From assembly GCA_020850995.1 (NCBI GenBank), contig JADZDP010000051.1, positions 1 to 64,000 on the forward strand: DNA of 64,000 bases, read 5' to 3'. Position 1 is the first letter of the stretch. Every line of letters begins with the position of its first letter. Shown piece after piece: positions 15,914 through 27,330 of the stretch. The translations under genes were made by a program, and so were the position numbers. The stretch comes from Deltaproteobacteria bacterium. Its GTDB lineage: Bacteria > Myxococcota > UBA727 > VGSZ01. The notes under the pieces are model-generated. The model did not search any database, was not told the origin of the DNA, and saw nothing but the letters and a program-made list of their open reading frames with translations.

Positions 15914-17902
15914 GTGCCCCGAGTGGGCGAGAATAATCGGCCAGTGGTAGGGATCAGCCGTCCGGAGGATGGGAGCTTGGGCTACACGATCATGATCACG
16001 GAGAAAGGAGGCAAGCCTCGCTCGGAGCAATTCGAGCAGAACGAGCTGACCATCGGCCGTGTTCAAGGCAACGACATCGTGTTGCCCAAGGGCAACATCT
16101 CCAAGCGCCACAGCCGCATCGTGCTGCGTGACGGCAAGTTCATCATCGTCGACCTCAAGTCCACCAACGGCACCTTCGTCAACGGCAAGCGCATCTCGTC
16201 GCCGCAGGTGCTGAAAGACTCGGACAAGATCTACATCGGCGACTTCACGCTGCAGCTCGAGCCCAAGCCTGGCGAGAAGCCGGCGTCGGGCAAGAACGGA
16301 TCGGCGCAGCTCGACCCCGATCCCGAGCTGGCCGCCGACCCTGGCCCCGACGCGGCCGAGAAGCTCTTCGACGACAACGACGAGCCCGAGGCGCAGCGCC
16401 ACTCCAACGCCGCCGACGAGCTCATCCCCGACGACGAGCCGGCCATGGAGCCGGCCATCCCGCCGCGCGTGGCCACGCCCGCGCCCGCTCCCAAGGCCAA
16501 GGCGCCGGTGGCCGAGCCACGCGAGGAGCTGCCTCGTCAGCGCGAGCGCCCCCAACAAGCCGCCAAGCGCTCGTCACCAAGCCTGAAGCCGGCGCCTGGC
16601 GCGTTCAGGGTCGACCTGCCACCGCTCGTGGCATTGCAGGCGCGCGGCGCCGTCTTCCTCTCGGTGTCGAAGGCCTTGGCCGGCGACGCCGGTCTGCCGC
16701 CTGACGACGAGGCCAGCGTGGAGAAGGCCCGCGCCGTCGTCGAGAAGACGCTGGCGTCGCTGCAGTCGAAGCTCAAGGGCGCCAACACCGATCGTTGGGC
16801 CGAGCAGATCGCCGCCGAGCTGACTGGCTATGGGCCGCTCACCGAGCTGCTCGAAGACCCGAACGTCGTCGAGATCTTTGTCAACGGGCCCCATCAGATC
16901 CTGGTGCGGCGCGCGCCCGAGACCTCGAGCGTCGGCATCCCGCTCACGCCGGTGTCGTCGTACTTCTCGTCTGACGAGGCCGTGGCGCTGGTGGTGCGCC
17001 GCATGATGCATGCCGCGGGCCTCAAGTTCGACGCCGAGCACCCGGTGGCCGAGGCGCGCCTCGCCGACGGCACCCGCGTCAACGCCGTGCACCACGCGGC
17101 CTGTGTCAAGGGCCCGGTGGTCACCATCTCGCGCACCAGCACGCGCCAGGCGACCTTGGCCGAGCTCGTCGACGAGGGCTGGCTGTCGAAGGGCATGGCC
17201 GACTTCCTGTCGGTGTGCGTGCGCGCGCGTCGCAACATCTGCGTATGCGGTGGGCCCGGTGCCGGCACCGGCACGCTCTTGTCGGCGCTGGCGGGGGCCA
17301 TCGATGCTGACGAGCGCATCGTGCTGGTGGAGCAGGTGGCGCGCCTGAAGCTTCCGCAGTCGCACGTGGTCACCCTGGAGCCGCGCCCGGTGCGCGGCGG
17401 GCCCTCGGCCACCAACATGCGCGAGCTCGTCGGTAACGCGGTGCGCATGCGGCCGAACCGCGTGGTGGTGCACGAGGTCAATGGCGGCGAGGCGCTGGAG
17501 CTGTCGATGGCCATGGCGGGGCGGCAAGACGGCACCTTGTTCTCGAGCTATGCGAGCACGGCGCGCGATTGCCTCGATCGGCTCGAGACCATGATCCGCA
17601 TGGGCGGCGTCGACGTGCAGGCCAAGGTGGTGCGCGAGCAGATCGCCGCCAGCGTCAACGTGGTGGTGACGCTGACGCGCTTCGCCGACGGCACCTCGCG
17701 GGTCACGCAGATCGCCGAGGTCACCGGCGTCGAGGTCGACCTGGTCACGGCGCAAGACATCTTCACCTTCAAGCGCGAGCGCATGGACGACGACGGCAAC
17801 GTGCAGGGCCGCTTTCAGGCCACCGGCATGCAGCCGCGCTTCTACGAAGAGCTGCAGCGACGTGGCGATCACATCGACGTGGGCATCTTCCGCGAGCACT
17901 GA
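15914..17902 (+). CDS. FHA domain fused to degenerate TadA/CpaF-type ATPase
   Basis: 662 residues from a GTG; the ribosome-binding site is weak, so the start is uncertain. Residues 45-115 form an FHA domain (LTIGRVQGNDIVLP, SKRHSRI, STNGTFVNG), which binds phosphothreonine. A charged, Pro/Ala-rich linker leads to a CpaF/TadA secretion ATPase fold (about 300-640), recognised by LTGYGPLTELLEDPNVVEIFVNG, RMRPNRVVVHEVNGGEAL and REQIAASVNVVVTLTR. The key motifs are altered: Walker A is GGPGAGTGT (446-454), with Thr452 where Lys is expected; the Asp box reads VEQVARL instead of IEDxxEL; and the His box reads DGTLFSSYAS instead of DGSLxTIHAN. The protein is probably a catalytically dead regulator of a tight-adherence or type II/IV-like system. 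Confidence 0.82.
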   Translation: MPRVGENNRPVVGISRPEDGSLGYTIMITEKGGKPRSEQFEQNELTIGRVQGNDIVLPKGNISKRHSRIVLRDGKFIIVDLKSTNGTFVNGKRISSPQVLKDSDKIYIGDFTLQLEPKPGEKPASGKNGSAQLDPDPELAADPGPDAAEKLFDDNDEPEAQRHSNAADELIPDDEPAMEPAIPPRVATPAPAPKAKAPVAEPREELPRQRERPQQAAKRSSPSLKPAPGAFRVDLPPLVALQARGAVFLSVSKALAGDAGLPPDDEASVEKARAVVEKTLASLQSKLKGANTDRWAEQIAAELTGYGPLTELLEDPNVVEIFVNGPHQILVRRAPETSSVGIPLTPVSSYFSSDEAVALVVRRMMHAAGLKFDAEHPVAEARLADGTRVNAVHHAACVKGPVVTISRTSTRQATLAELVDEGWLSKGMADFLSVCVRARRNICVCGGPGAGTGTLLSALAGAIDADERIVLVEQVARLKLPQSHVVTLEPRPVRGGPSATNMRELVGNAVRMRPNRVVVHEVNGGEALELSMAMAGRQDGTLFSSYASTARDCLDRLETMIRMGGVDVQAKVVREQIAASVNVVVTLTRFADGTSRVTQIAEVTGVEVDLVTAQDIFTFKRERMDDDGNVQGRFQATGMQPRFYEELQRRGDHIDVGIFREH

Positions 17903-18011
17903 GCTCTGTTGGGGCGCGCGGATCGCGCGTGGGTTAGGGCGCACGGCGACACCGGCCCAGGCGCTTGCCGCGCCAGGGCGGTTTCCGTCAGGTTGGTGAT
18001 GCGGCGTTGGA

Positions 18012-18040
18012 GCGGCACCGCTGCGCACCGATGGTGCCGC
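18012..18040. terminator. Hairpin between convergent genes
   Basis: gcggcacc (18012-18019) pairs with ggtgccgc (18033-18040) over 8 bp. It lies between the convergent CpaF-like gene and thiE, where a bidirectional terminator is expected. There is no T-run, so the call is tentative. Confidence 0.35.
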
Positions 18041-18043
18041 GGG

Positions 18044-18080
18044 TTGCCGCTCGCTCTGCGGGCGTAGCCCGCGCCGCTCG
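18044..18080. repeat. Dispersed 37-bp hairpin element, copy 2
   Basis: Second copy of the element at 414-450. The core is gcggg-cgtag-cccgc (18058-18072). It lies three bases after the preceding hairpin in the thiE downstream gap. Confidence 0.55.
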
Positions 18081-18104
18081 CAGCGGGCGATAGCTGCGTC
18101 AGCG

Positions 18105-18758
18105 TCAGCACATGGCGTCGAGCAGGTGGCGCAAGGCAGTGTTTGGGTCGCGCGCGCCCATCACGGCGCCGATGACCGCGACCGCGTGTGCGCCTGCGTC
18201 AATGCACGCGCGCGCGTTGGACTCATCGATGCCACCGAGCGCGACCACCGGCACCGGGCTCGCGGCACACGCGGCGCGCAGCCCGTCGAGCCCCAGGGGT
18301 GGGCGCGTGTCGTGCGGCTTGCTCGTAGGCGCGAACACCGGCGCGAGCAGCGCGTAGTCGACGTCGGGCGGGACGCGGTCGCTCGCGTGCACGGACACGC
18401 CGAGCAGCGCGCCCGGGGCCAACAGCGAGCGCGCCAGCGCGACCTCCCCCTCGGTGCTGAGCGCTTCGCTCGCCAGGTGCGCGCCGTCGAGACCGAGGCT
18501 GGTCGCCATGAACACGTGCGTGTGCACGAGCATGCGCGCGCCCGCGTGCCGGCACAGGGTGCGCAGCGCGGCGACGGTGCGCAGGTTGCGCTCGGCGGAG
18601 CGCGCCTTGTCGCGATGGAGCACGGCGACCTGGTGCGCGTCGACACCATCGAGCGCGTGCGCGACCGTCTCGATGACCCCGCGACCGCGCACGGCGCAGG
18701 CCGCGCGATCGGTGATGAGCAAAGCGCGAAACGGCAGCGCGCGCGCGGCCCGCTCCAC
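18105..18758 (-). CDS. thiE: Thiamine-phosphate synthase
   Basis: 217 residues with a GTG start. ThiE joins HMP-PP and thiazole phosphate to thiamine phosphate. Family signatures are LLITDRAAC at the N-terminus, GVSVHASD (GxSxH), YALLAPVFAPTSKPHD and PVVALGGIDESNA, ending with the AGAHAVAVIGAVMGARDP phosphate-binding part. The segment HQVAVLHRDK stands where QLREK is usual, a modest departure. It follows thiC after three bases and is surely co-transcribed with it. Confidence 0.88.
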   Translation of the reverse strand: MERAARALPFRALLITDRAACAVRGRGVIETVAHALDGVDAHQVAVLHRDKARSAERNLRTVAALRTLCRHAGARMLVHTHVFMATSLGLDGAHLASEALSTEGEVALARSLLAPGALLGVSVHASDRVPPDVDYALLAPVFAPTSKPHDTRPPLGLDGLRAACAASPVPVVALGGIDESNARACIDAGAHAVAVIGAVMGARDPNTALRHLLDAMC

Positions 18759-18761
18759 GTG

Positions 18762-20701
<1,940 letters not shown>

Positions 20702-23659
20702 ATGGCCATCGACCGCGTCGTCGTTCGTCTGCTCGCGCTCCTCACGCTCGTGCTCGCCCTTTCCTGCGGCGAGGAGCCCGCACCCGACGAGCTCGACGCC
20801 GTCGACGCCGATGTGCCCGCCGCCGACGAAGAGGAGCTGACCACCAACGTCGGCCTCGCCACCGAGGCGGATGCCTATGTGCGCTCGGGCGCGCCCAACA
20901 GCCCCGCAGGTACCTCGTCGCTGGTACAGGTGCGCGGCGGCGGCAGCACGGTGAAGAACCGCGGGCTGGTGCGCTTCACCACCTCGCAGATGCAGAGCGC
21001 GGTGGCCGGCCAGACGCTGATCCGAGCGCGTCTGCGGCTGCGCGTCTCCAGCACCAGCGGCTTCACCGGCGCCCGCCAGCTCGACGTCCACCGCATGACC
21101 AAGACGTGGGTGGAGAACCGCGCCACGTGGAATTGCGCCAACGACACCAACACCGGCAACACCACGCTCAACTGCGCCAGCGCCGACCTGTGGACCATGT
21201 TGGCCACGCCCTACCCCTTCGAAGCCACGCCCACCGGGAGCTTCACCGTGACCTACGGGCAGACCGGCTACGTGTACGTCGACGTCACCGCCGACGTGGC
21301 GGCCATCCTGGCGGGCAGCGCGAGCAACCAGGGCTGGTTGATCAAGACCACCAGCGAGGGCACGACGGGCACCGTCAACTTCAACTCGCGCACGTCCACC
21401 GCCTACCAGCCGCGCCTGATCATCGACGTCTCCGGGCCTTGCGGCGACGGCATCATCGACCCGCTCAACGGCGAGGGCTGCGACGACGGCAACACGGCGC
21501 CGAACGACGGCTGCTCGGAGCTCTGCGACGACGAGCGCTGCGGCGACGGCGTGGTGCAGCCCTGGGAGGGGTGCGACGACGGCAATGCGATGCCGGGCGA
21601 CGGATGCAACTGGTCCTGTGAGCTCGAGGGTTGCGGCGACTTCGAGGTGAACAACGCCGGGGCGGAGCAGTGCGACGACGGCAACACGCTATCGAACGAC
21701 GGCTGCTCATCGGCCTGCGCGCAGGAGCGCTGCGGTGACGGCGTAGTGCAGCTCTGGGAGCAGTGCGACGACGGCAACGTCATGCCGGGGGACGGGTGCA
21801 ACTGGGCCTGTGAGCTCGAGGGTTGCGGCGACTTCGACGTGAACAACGGCGGGGCGGAGCAGTGCGACGACGGCAACACGCTATCGAACGACGGCTGCTC
21901 GTCTGCCTGCGCGCAGGAGCGCTGCGGTGACGGCGTGGTGCAACTCTGGGAGCAGTGCGACGACGGCAACGTCATGCCGGGTGACGGATGCAACTGGGCT
22001 TGTGAGCTCGAGGGTTGCGGGGACTTCGATGTGAATAACGCCGGTGCGGAGCAGTGCGACGACGGAAACACGCTGTCGAACGACGGCTGCTCGTCTGTCT
22101 GCGCGCAGGAGCGCTGCGGTGACGGCGTGGTGCAACTCTGGGAACAGTGCGACGACGGCAACGTCATGCCGGGGGACGGATGCAACTGGGCTTGTGAGCT
22201 CGAGGGTTGCGGGGACTTCGAGGTGAACAACGCCGGGGCGGAGCAGTGCGATGACGGAAACACGCTGTCGAACGACGGCTGCTCGTCTGCCTGCGCGCAG
22301 GAGCGCTGCGGTGACGGCGTGGTGCAACTCTGGGAGCAGTGCGACGACGGCAACATCATGCCGGGCGACGGGTGCAACTGGGCCTGTGAGCTCGAGGGTT
22401 GCGGGGACTTCGACGTGAACAACGCCGGGGCGGAGCAGTGCGACGACGGCAACACCACCGGTGGCGATGGCTGCTCGGCGACTTGCCAGAGCGAGATGTG
22501 CGGCGGCGTCCCGTGCGCGCCGTCGGGGTGTGGCGACGCCGTCGTCAGCGGCGGCGAGCAGTGTGACGACGGCAATTGGGAGAGCGGCGACGGCTGCAAC
22601 AACTGCGTGCTGGAGCGCTGCGGTGACTGGTCGAGGAACAACCGCGGCACGGAGATGTGCGACGACGGCAACACGGTGTCGAACGACGGATGCTCGGCGA
22701 CCTGCCAGTACGAGGCGTGCGGCGACGGCGTGGTGCAGAGCTACGAGCAGTGTGACGACGCCAATTGGGAGAGCGGCGACGGCTGCAACAACTGCGTGCT
22801 TGAGCGCTGCGGTGACTGGTCGAGGAACAACCGCGGCACGGAGATGTGCGACGACGGCAACACGGTGTCGAACGATGGCTGCTCGGCGACCTGCCAGTAC
22901 GAGGCGTGCGGTGACGGCGTCGTGCAGAGCTACGAGCAGTGCGACGACGCCAATTGGGAGAGCGGCGACGGCTGCAACAACTGCGTGCTTGAGCGCTGCG
23001 GTGACTGGTCGAGGAACAACCGCGGCACGGAGATGTGCGACGACGGCAATACGCTGTCGAACGACGGCTGCTCGGCGACGTGCCAGTACGAGGCGTGCGG
23101 CGACGGCGTGGTGCAGAGCTACGAGCAGTGTGACGACGCCAATTGGGAGAGCGGCGACGGCTGCAACAACTGCGTGCTGGAGCGCTGCGGCGACTGGTCG
23201 AGGAACAACCGCGGCATGGAGATGTGCGACGACGGCAACACGGTGTCTGACGACGGCTGCTCGGCGACGTGCCAGTACGAAGCGTGCGGTGACGGCGTGG
23301 TGCAGAGCTACGAGCAGTGTGACGACGCCAATTGGGAGAGCGGCGACGGCTGCAACTACTGCGTCTTGGAGCGCTGCGGAGACTGGTCCAGGAACAACCG
23401 CGGCACGGAGATGTGCGACGACGGCAACACCGTATCGAACGACGGTTGCTCGGCGACCTGCCAGTACGAAGCGTGCGGCGACGGCGTGGTGCAGACCAAC
23501 GAGCAGTGCGACGACGCCGACTGGCAGACGGGCGACGGTTGCGACAACTGCATGGTGGAGCTCGGCCCCGAGATCTGCGGCGACGGCCTCGACAACGATG
23601 GCGACACGCTGACCGACTGCGCCGATCCGACCTGCGCCACCGCGTTCACCTGCCAGTAG
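20702..23659 (+). CDS. Large Cys-rich repeat lipoprotein with DNRLRE domain
   Basis: 985 residues from the ATG at 20702, with GGAGGG five bases before it. Signal LALLTLVLALSC ends in a lipobox (Cys near 21). Residues 45-245 form a DNRLRE/CBM96-like beta-sandwich (ATEADAYVRSGAPN, NRGLVRF, VHRMTKTWVENRATWNC, RLIIDVS), a fold often binding carbohydrate. The rest is Myxococcus Cys-rich disulfide repeats: five 64-residue units (ERCGDGVVQLWEQCDDGN) and five 63-residue units (ERCGDWSRNNRGTEMCDDGN). It ends with CGDGLDNDGDTLTDCADPTC, a MopE-like metal-binding segment. A long, stiff, disulfide-rich surface stalk is likely, possibly an adhesin. The function is inferred only from structure. Confidence 0.75.
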   Translation: MAIDRVVVRLLALLTLVLALSCGEEPAPDELDAVDADVPAADEEELTTNVGLATEADAYVRSGAPNSPAGTSSLVQVRGGGSTVKNRGLVRFTTSQMQSAVAGQTLIRARLRLRVSSTSGFTGARQLDVHRMTKTWVENRATWNCANDTNTGNTTLNCASADLWTMLATPYPFEATPTGSFTVTYGQTGYVYVDVTADVAAILAGSASNQGWLIKTTSEGTTGTVNFNSRTSTAYQPRLIIDVSGPCGDGIIDPLNGEGCDDGNTAPNDGCSELCDDERCGDGVVQPWEGCDDGNAMPGDGCNWSCELEGCGDFEVNNAGAEQCDDGNTLSNDGCSSACAQERCGDGVVQLWEQCDDGNVMPGDGCNWACELEGCGDFDVNNGGAEQCDDGNTLSNDGCSSACAQERCGDGVVQLWEQCDDGNVMPGDGCNWACELEGCGDFDVNNAGAEQCDDGNTLSNDGCSSVCAQERCGDGVVQLWEQCDDGNVMPGDGCNWACELEGCGDFEVNNAGAEQCDDGNTLSNDGCSSACAQERCGDGVVQLWEQCDDGNIMPGDGCNWACELEGCGDFDVNNAGAEQCDDGNTTGGDGCSATCQSEMCGGVPCAPSGCGDAVVSGGEQCDDGNWESGDGCNNCVLERCGDWSRNNRGTEMCDDGNTVSNDGCSATCQYEACGDGVVQSYEQCDDANWESGDGCNNCVLERCGDWSRNNRGTEMCDDGNTVSNDGCSATCQYEACGDGVVQSYEQCDDANWESGDGCNNCVLERCGDWSRNNRGTEMCDDGNTLSNDGCSATCQYEACGDGVVQSYEQCDDANWESGDGCNNCVLERCGDWSRNNRGMEMCDDGNTVSDDGCSATCQYEACGDGVVQSYEQCDDANWESGDGCNYCVLERCGDWSRNNRGTEMCDDGNTVSNDGCSATCQYEACGDGVVQTNEQCDDADWQTGDGCDNCMVELGPEICGDGLDNDGDTLTDCADPTCATAFTCQ
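21533..22492 (+). repeat. Array A: five 192-bp coding repeats
   Basis: Units begin at 21533, 21725, 21917, 22109 and 22301, each exactly 192 bp (64 codons). Copies 2-5 are near-identical at DNA level; copy 1 is more divergent. Each unit encodes two CGDG/CDDGN Cys-rich modules. Confidence 0.9.
22574..23518 (+). repeat. Array B: five 189-bp coding repeats
   Basis: Units begin at 22574, 22763, 22952, 23141 and 23330, each exactly 189 bp (63 codons), with very few differences between copies. A sixth, diverged copy follows (DADWQTGDGC). The unit differs in sequence from array A but has the same module plan, so the two arrays expanded independently. Confidence 0.9.
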
Positions 23660-23710
23660 CGCGGGAACGTCCCTCGGCTCGGCGTGCGCGCCGGGCCGAG
23701 GGTGTCGTCG

Positions 23711-24028
23711 TCAATCGTTACCGAACTTGAGCTCCATCTCCTTGTCGCAGCCGAGCGCGCGCACGGCGATGCACTCGCCGGAGCGGTCGCGCTCGGTGCA
23801 GATGAAGTTGAGCTCGGCCTCGGGGCAGCCCATCTGCTCGGACAGCGCCTTACGGATCTCGATGGAGACCGCGTCGGAGCCTTTGGCGACATCGCCAGCG
23901 CCGGGCGCCGACGGTGGCTGCGGTGGCGCCGGCGGGGCGTCTGCGATGGTGCCGCCCTTGCCGGTGCCGCACGCGGCCAGCACCGCCACCAACGCCAACG
24001 ACGACACCAAGCTTGCGAGCGCGCGCAT
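23711..24028 (-). CDS. Small hypothetical lipoprotein
   Basis: 105 residues. The start ATG (24026-24028) has GAGGTG on its own strand close by. Signal MRALASLVSSLALVAVLAAC carries a lipobox. A Pro/Ala linker is followed by a region with four Cys (CPEAELNFICTERDRSGEC, then GCDKE). It lies two bases after thiG on the same strand and may be read through from thiS-thiG, but nothing ties it to thiamine. I do not recognise a family. Confidence 0.6.
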   Translation of the reverse strand: MRALASLVSSLALVAVLAACGTGKGGTIADAPPAPPQPPSAPGAGDVAKGSDAVSIEIRKALSEQMGCPEAELNFICTERDRSGECIAVRALGCDKEMELKFGND

Positions 24029-24030
24029 GT

Positions 24031-24837
24031 TCACCTCGTGTGGATCAGACCCTGCAACGGCGACGACGCCGACGCGTACAGCTTCATGGGCATGCGGCCC
24101 GCCAGGTAGGCCGCGCGCCCGGCGCGTACGCCATCCTTCATGGCCTCGGCCATGAGCCGAGCGTTCTGCGCCTGCGCGATAGCGGTGTTCATCAGCACGC
24201 CGTCGACGCCCATCTCCATGACGCGCGCTGCGTCCGACGGCACGCCCACGCCGGCGTCGACGATGACCGGGACGTCGGGGCGCTTGGCCTTCACCACCTC
24301 GAGGATGATGGCCAGGTTGTGCGGGTTGCGCACGCCCAAGCCCGAGCCGATGGGAGCGGCGAGCGGCATGACGGCGGCGGCGCCGACGTCGAGCAGGCGC
24401 AAGCATGCCACCGGGTCGTCGGTGACGTAGGGCAGGCAGACGAAGCCCTCGTTGACCAGGGCGCGCGTGGCCTCGATGGTCGCCGGTACGTCGGGGAACA
24501 GGGTCTTCTCGTCGCCGATGACCTCGACCTTGACGAGCTTGCCGCGCTCGCCGAGCAGCTCGCGGCCGAGGCGCGCGGTGCGCAGGCAGTCGTCGAGCGT
24601 GTAGCAGCCTGCGGTGTTCGGCAGGATGTGCATGTCGGGCGGGATCACGTCCCACAGCGAGCGCTCGCCCTCCTTCTTGGGCGGCACGCGGCGGATGGCC
24701 ACCGTCACCATCTGCGCGCCCGACAGGCGCAGGCAGTCGGCGGTCTCATCGAGGTCGCGGTACTTGCCGGTGCCCACGATCAGCCGGCTCGTCAGGCTGA
24801 CGGGGCCGAGCTGCAAGGGAGTATCGTTCACGGTCAT
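24031..24837 (-). CDS. thiG: Thiazole synthase
   Basis: 268 residues from the ATG at 24837, with GAGGAG upstream. ThiG makes the thiazole phosphate from deoxyxylulose phosphate, dehydroglycine and ThiS thiocarboxylate. Conserved parts: [37 protein letters not shown] (contains the Schiff-base Lys), [13 protein letters not shown] and VDAGVG. The frame stays open upstream to 24888, but that adds non-conserved residues. It follows thiS after 10 bases. Confidence 0.95.
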   Translation of the reverse strand: MTVNDTPLQLGPVSLTSRLIVGTGKYRDLDETADCLRLSGAQMVTVAIRRVPPKKEGERSLWDVIPPDMHILPNTAGCYTLDDCLRTARLGRELLGERGKLVKVEVIGDEKTLFPDVPATIEATRALVNEGFVCLPYVTDDPVACLRLLDVGAAAVMPLAAPIGSGLGVRNPHNLAIILEVVKAKRPDVPVIVDAGVGVPSDAARVMEMGVDGVLMNTAIAQAQNARLMAEAMKDGVRAGRAAYLAGRMPMKLYASASSPLQGLIHTR

Positions 24838-24847
24838 GCTGCGCTCC

Positions 24848-25051
24848 TCATCCCCCGCCGACCAAGGTGACCACCTCGACGCTGTCACCGTCGTGGACCG
24901 CGCGCGCGGCCCGCTCGGCGCGCGTCACGATCTCGCCGTTGAGCTCCACGGCGACGCGCTCGTGCGGCAGCCGCAGCTGCACCAGCAGCTCGGCCACGTT
25001 GGCGGGCGCGGGCTCGAGCACGGTGGGCTCGCCGTTGACCAACAGGCGCAT
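24848..25051 (-). CDS. thiS: Sulfur carrier protein ThiS
   Basis: 67 residues, normal ThiS size. It carries the thiocarboxylate sulfur for ThiG on its C-terminal Gly-Gly (here VVTLVGGG, with one extra Gly). Conserved features: MRLLVNGEP start, [19 protein letters not shown] and DGDSVEVV. It is the first gene of the thiS-thiG pair. ThiF and ThiH/ThiO are not in the window. Confidence 0.92.
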   Translation of the reverse strand: MRLLVNGEPTVLEPAPANVAELLVQLRLPHERVAVELNGEIVTRAERAARAVHDGDSVEVVTLVGGG

Positions 25052-25151
25052 GGGACCGTCCTAAACGGGTCGCCCTCGTCGGGCAACCCAGGGACGATTG
25101 CCGGCGGCGCGTCCACTCGCTAACCCCCTCGAAAGCACCGTGGAGGATCGC

Positions 25152-26366
25152 GTGTTCGGCTTCGGCAAGAAGATGATCAACCTCGACGAGGGCGGGCTGC
25201 GCCAGCGCCTGCTCGACGCCTTCGCGGCGCTCGAGTGTCCGCAGGTGTGCCGCGACCTGACCAGCCACGGCATCATCGGCGACCTTCGCGGTGACAAGGG
25301 CAAGGTGGTGGTGGGCCTGGTGCTGCCCACGCCTGCGCTGACGGAGCGGGAGCGCCTCGAGCACGACGTGACCGAGGCGGCGCGCGCCGTGCTCGGCGAC
25401 GATATCGACGTCGAGCTCGAGGTCACGAGCGAGGTGCGCCCGGCCGCCGCCGCGCGTGGCGGTCCGCACGACCTGCCGGGCGTGAAGAACGTGGTGCTGG
25501 TGGCCTCGGGCAAGGGCGGCGTGGGGAAGAGCACGGTCGCTTCGAACCTGGCCGTGGCGCTGGCGGAGCTTGGCTGCGCGGTGGGCCTGCTCGACGCCGA
25601 CATCTACGGGCCCTCGCTGCCCACCATGTTCGGCATCGGCGCCGGCATGCGGCCCGGTACGGTCCCCTCCAAGGACCCCCAGAAGCCGCTCATCGAGCCC
25701 CTCGAGCGCTACGGCGTCAAGCTGATGTCCATCGGCTTCCTCGTCGACACCACCACGCCCATGGTGTGGCGCGGCCCGATGATCGCCAGCGCGGCCATGC
25801 AGCTCTTCAAGGACGTTGCGTGGGGCGAGCTCGACTACCTGATCGTCGATCTGCCCCCCGGCACCGGCGACGTGCAGCTCACCATCGCGCAGCAGGTGCT
25901 GGTCGCCGGTGCCGTGGTGGTGTCGACGCCGCAAGACGTGGCGTTGGCCGACGTGGTGCGCGCCAAGGTCATGTTCGACCGCGTCTCGATCCCGGTGCTT
26001 GGCATCGTCGAGAACATGAGCTGGTTCGTGTGCGACAACTGTAACAAGCGCCACGAGATCTTCTTTCACGGCGGCGCAAAAAGCGCGGCGCGCAACATGG
26101 GCGTGCCCTTCTTGGGCGAGGTGCCCATCGAGCCCGGTGTGGTGTCGGGCGGCGATCGCGGCAAGCCGGTGGTGCGCGACGTGCCCGACAGCGCCTCGGC
26201 GCAAGCGTTCTTCACCATCGCGCGCGCGACGGCGACGGCGGTGGCCAAGCTCGCCTTCGATCAGCGCGAGGCGTTCGCGGCGCCCACCGTCACCATCACC
26301 GGCGGCTCCATCCGCGGCTCGGGCGACAAGGGCGCGAAGAAGGGCGGGCTGCCCATCCTCGGGTGA
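25152..26366 (+). CDS. mrp: Mrp/ApbC-type iron-sulfur carrier ATPase
   Basis: 404 residues from the GTG at 25152, chosen because GGAGGA lies just before it. An earlier TTG (25098) or GTG (25140) is possible. Residues 10-90 form the MIP18-like N-domain ([25 protein letters not shown]). The deviant Walker A GKGGVGKS is at 120-127, and the P-loop ATPase body follows ([27 protein letters not shown]). CxxC at 294-297 (CDNC) bridges the [4Fe-4S] cluster between two subunits. It delivers clusters to apoproteins; neighbouring ThiC is an Fe-S enzyme and a plausible client. Confidence 0.93.
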   Translation: MFGFGKKMINLDEGGLRQRLLDAFAALECPQVCRDLTSHGIIGDLRGDKGKVVVGLVLPTPALTERERLEHDVTEAARAVLGDDIDVELEVTSEVRPAAAARGGPHDLPGVKNVVLVASGKGGVGKSTVASNLAVALAELGCAVGLLDADIYGPSLPTMFGIGAGMRPGTVPSKDPQKPLIEPLERYGVKLMSIGFLVDTTTPMVWRGPMIASAAMQLFKDVAWGELDYLIVDLPPGTGDVQLTIAQQVLVAGAVVVSTPQDVALADVVRAKVMFDRVSIPVLGIVENMSWFVCDNCNKRHEIFFHGGAKSAARNMGVPFLGEVPIEPGVVSGGDRGKPVVRDVPDSASAQAFFTIARATATAVAKLAFDQREAFAAPTVTITGGSIRGSGDKGAKKGGLPILG

Positions 26367-26376
26367 GCTCGAGCGC

Positions 26377-27330
26377 TCACGCCGCGCCGTGCAGGTGGCA
26401 CGCCGCGCCGCGGGCGCCGATGCGCACCAGCGCCGGCCGCTCGCGCGCGCAGCGCTCGACCGCGTCGGGGCAGCGGGGGTGGAAGGCACAGCCGCTCGGG
26501 GGGTCGAGCGCGCTCGCCGCCTCGCCCTTGGGCGCCACGAAGGCCTTGCGCTGGGTGGGATCGGGCACCGGCGCCGAGGCCAAGAGCGCGCGCGTGTAAG
26601 GGTGGCGCGGCGCTTCGAACAGCGCCTCGGTGGGCGCCTCCTCGAAGATGCGCCCGAGGTACATCACCGCGACGCGATCGGAGATGTGGCGCACCACGCC
26701 GAGGTCGTGGGTGATGAACAGCATGGTGAGCCGGCGCTGCTCGCGCAGGTCGACCAGCAGGTTGAGCACCTGCGCGCGCACGCTGGCATCGAGGGCGCTG
26801 GTGGGCTCGTCGCACACCAGCAGGCTCGGCTCCACCGCCAGCGCGCGCGCGATGCCCACGCGCTGCCGCTGCCCGCCCGAGAGCTCGTGCGGGTAGGCCG
26901 GCAGCGCGCCCTCGTCGACGCCGACCTGGGCGAGCAACGCGCGCACGCGCGCTGCGCGCTCGGGGCCGCGCGCGAGCTGATGGATGTCGAGCCCCTCGGC
27001 CACCAGGTCGAGCACGGTCATGCGCGGGTTGAGCGCCGCGCTCGCGTCTTGAAAGACCATCTGCATGCGCCGCCGCAGCGCGCGCAACGTGGCCGGGTCG
27101 AGCGCACCCACGTCGTGTTCGGCGAAGCGCACGCGGCCGCTCGCCAGCGGCACCAGGCGCAACAGCGCGCGCCCGAGCGTCGACTTGCCGCTGCCCGACT
27201 CGCCAACGAGCCCCAGGGTCTCGCCCTGCGCGATCGCGAGCGACACGCCGTCGACCGCGGCAAAAGCGCGCCGGCGCAGCGCGAAGCGCACGCTCACGTC
27301 GGTGGCCTCGAGCAGCGGCGCCTCGCTCAT
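26377..27330 (-). CDS. Peptide/nickel-type ABC transporter ATPase, DppF/OppF-like
   Basis: 317 residues. Walker [10 protein letters not shown], signature LSGGQRQR, Walker [13 protein letters not shown] and switch His (ITHDLG) are all present. The C-terminal Cys-containing oligopeptide-transporter tail is present ([15 protein letters not shown]). It energises import of oligopeptides or similar solutes with the partner gene at 27327. The ATG overlaps the OppD gene by four bases. No permease or binding protein is adjacent, so these two ATPases are an incomplete set here. Convergent with mrp, gap 10 bp. Confidence 0.9.
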   Translation of the reverse strand: MSEAPLLEATDVSVRFALRRRAFAAVDGVSLAIAQGETLGLVGESGSGKSTLGRALLRLVPLASGRVRFAEHDVGALDPATLRALRRRMQMVFQDASAALNPRMTVLDLVAEGLDIHQLARGPERAARVRALLAQVGVDEGALPAYPHELSGGQRQRVGIARALAVEPSLLVCDEPTSALDASVRAQVLNLLVDLREQRRLTMLFITHDLGVVRHISDRVAVMYLGRIFEEAPTEALFEAPRHPYTRALLASAPVPDPTQRKAFVAPKGEAASALDPPSGCAFHPRCPDAVERCARERPALVRIGARGAACHLHGAA

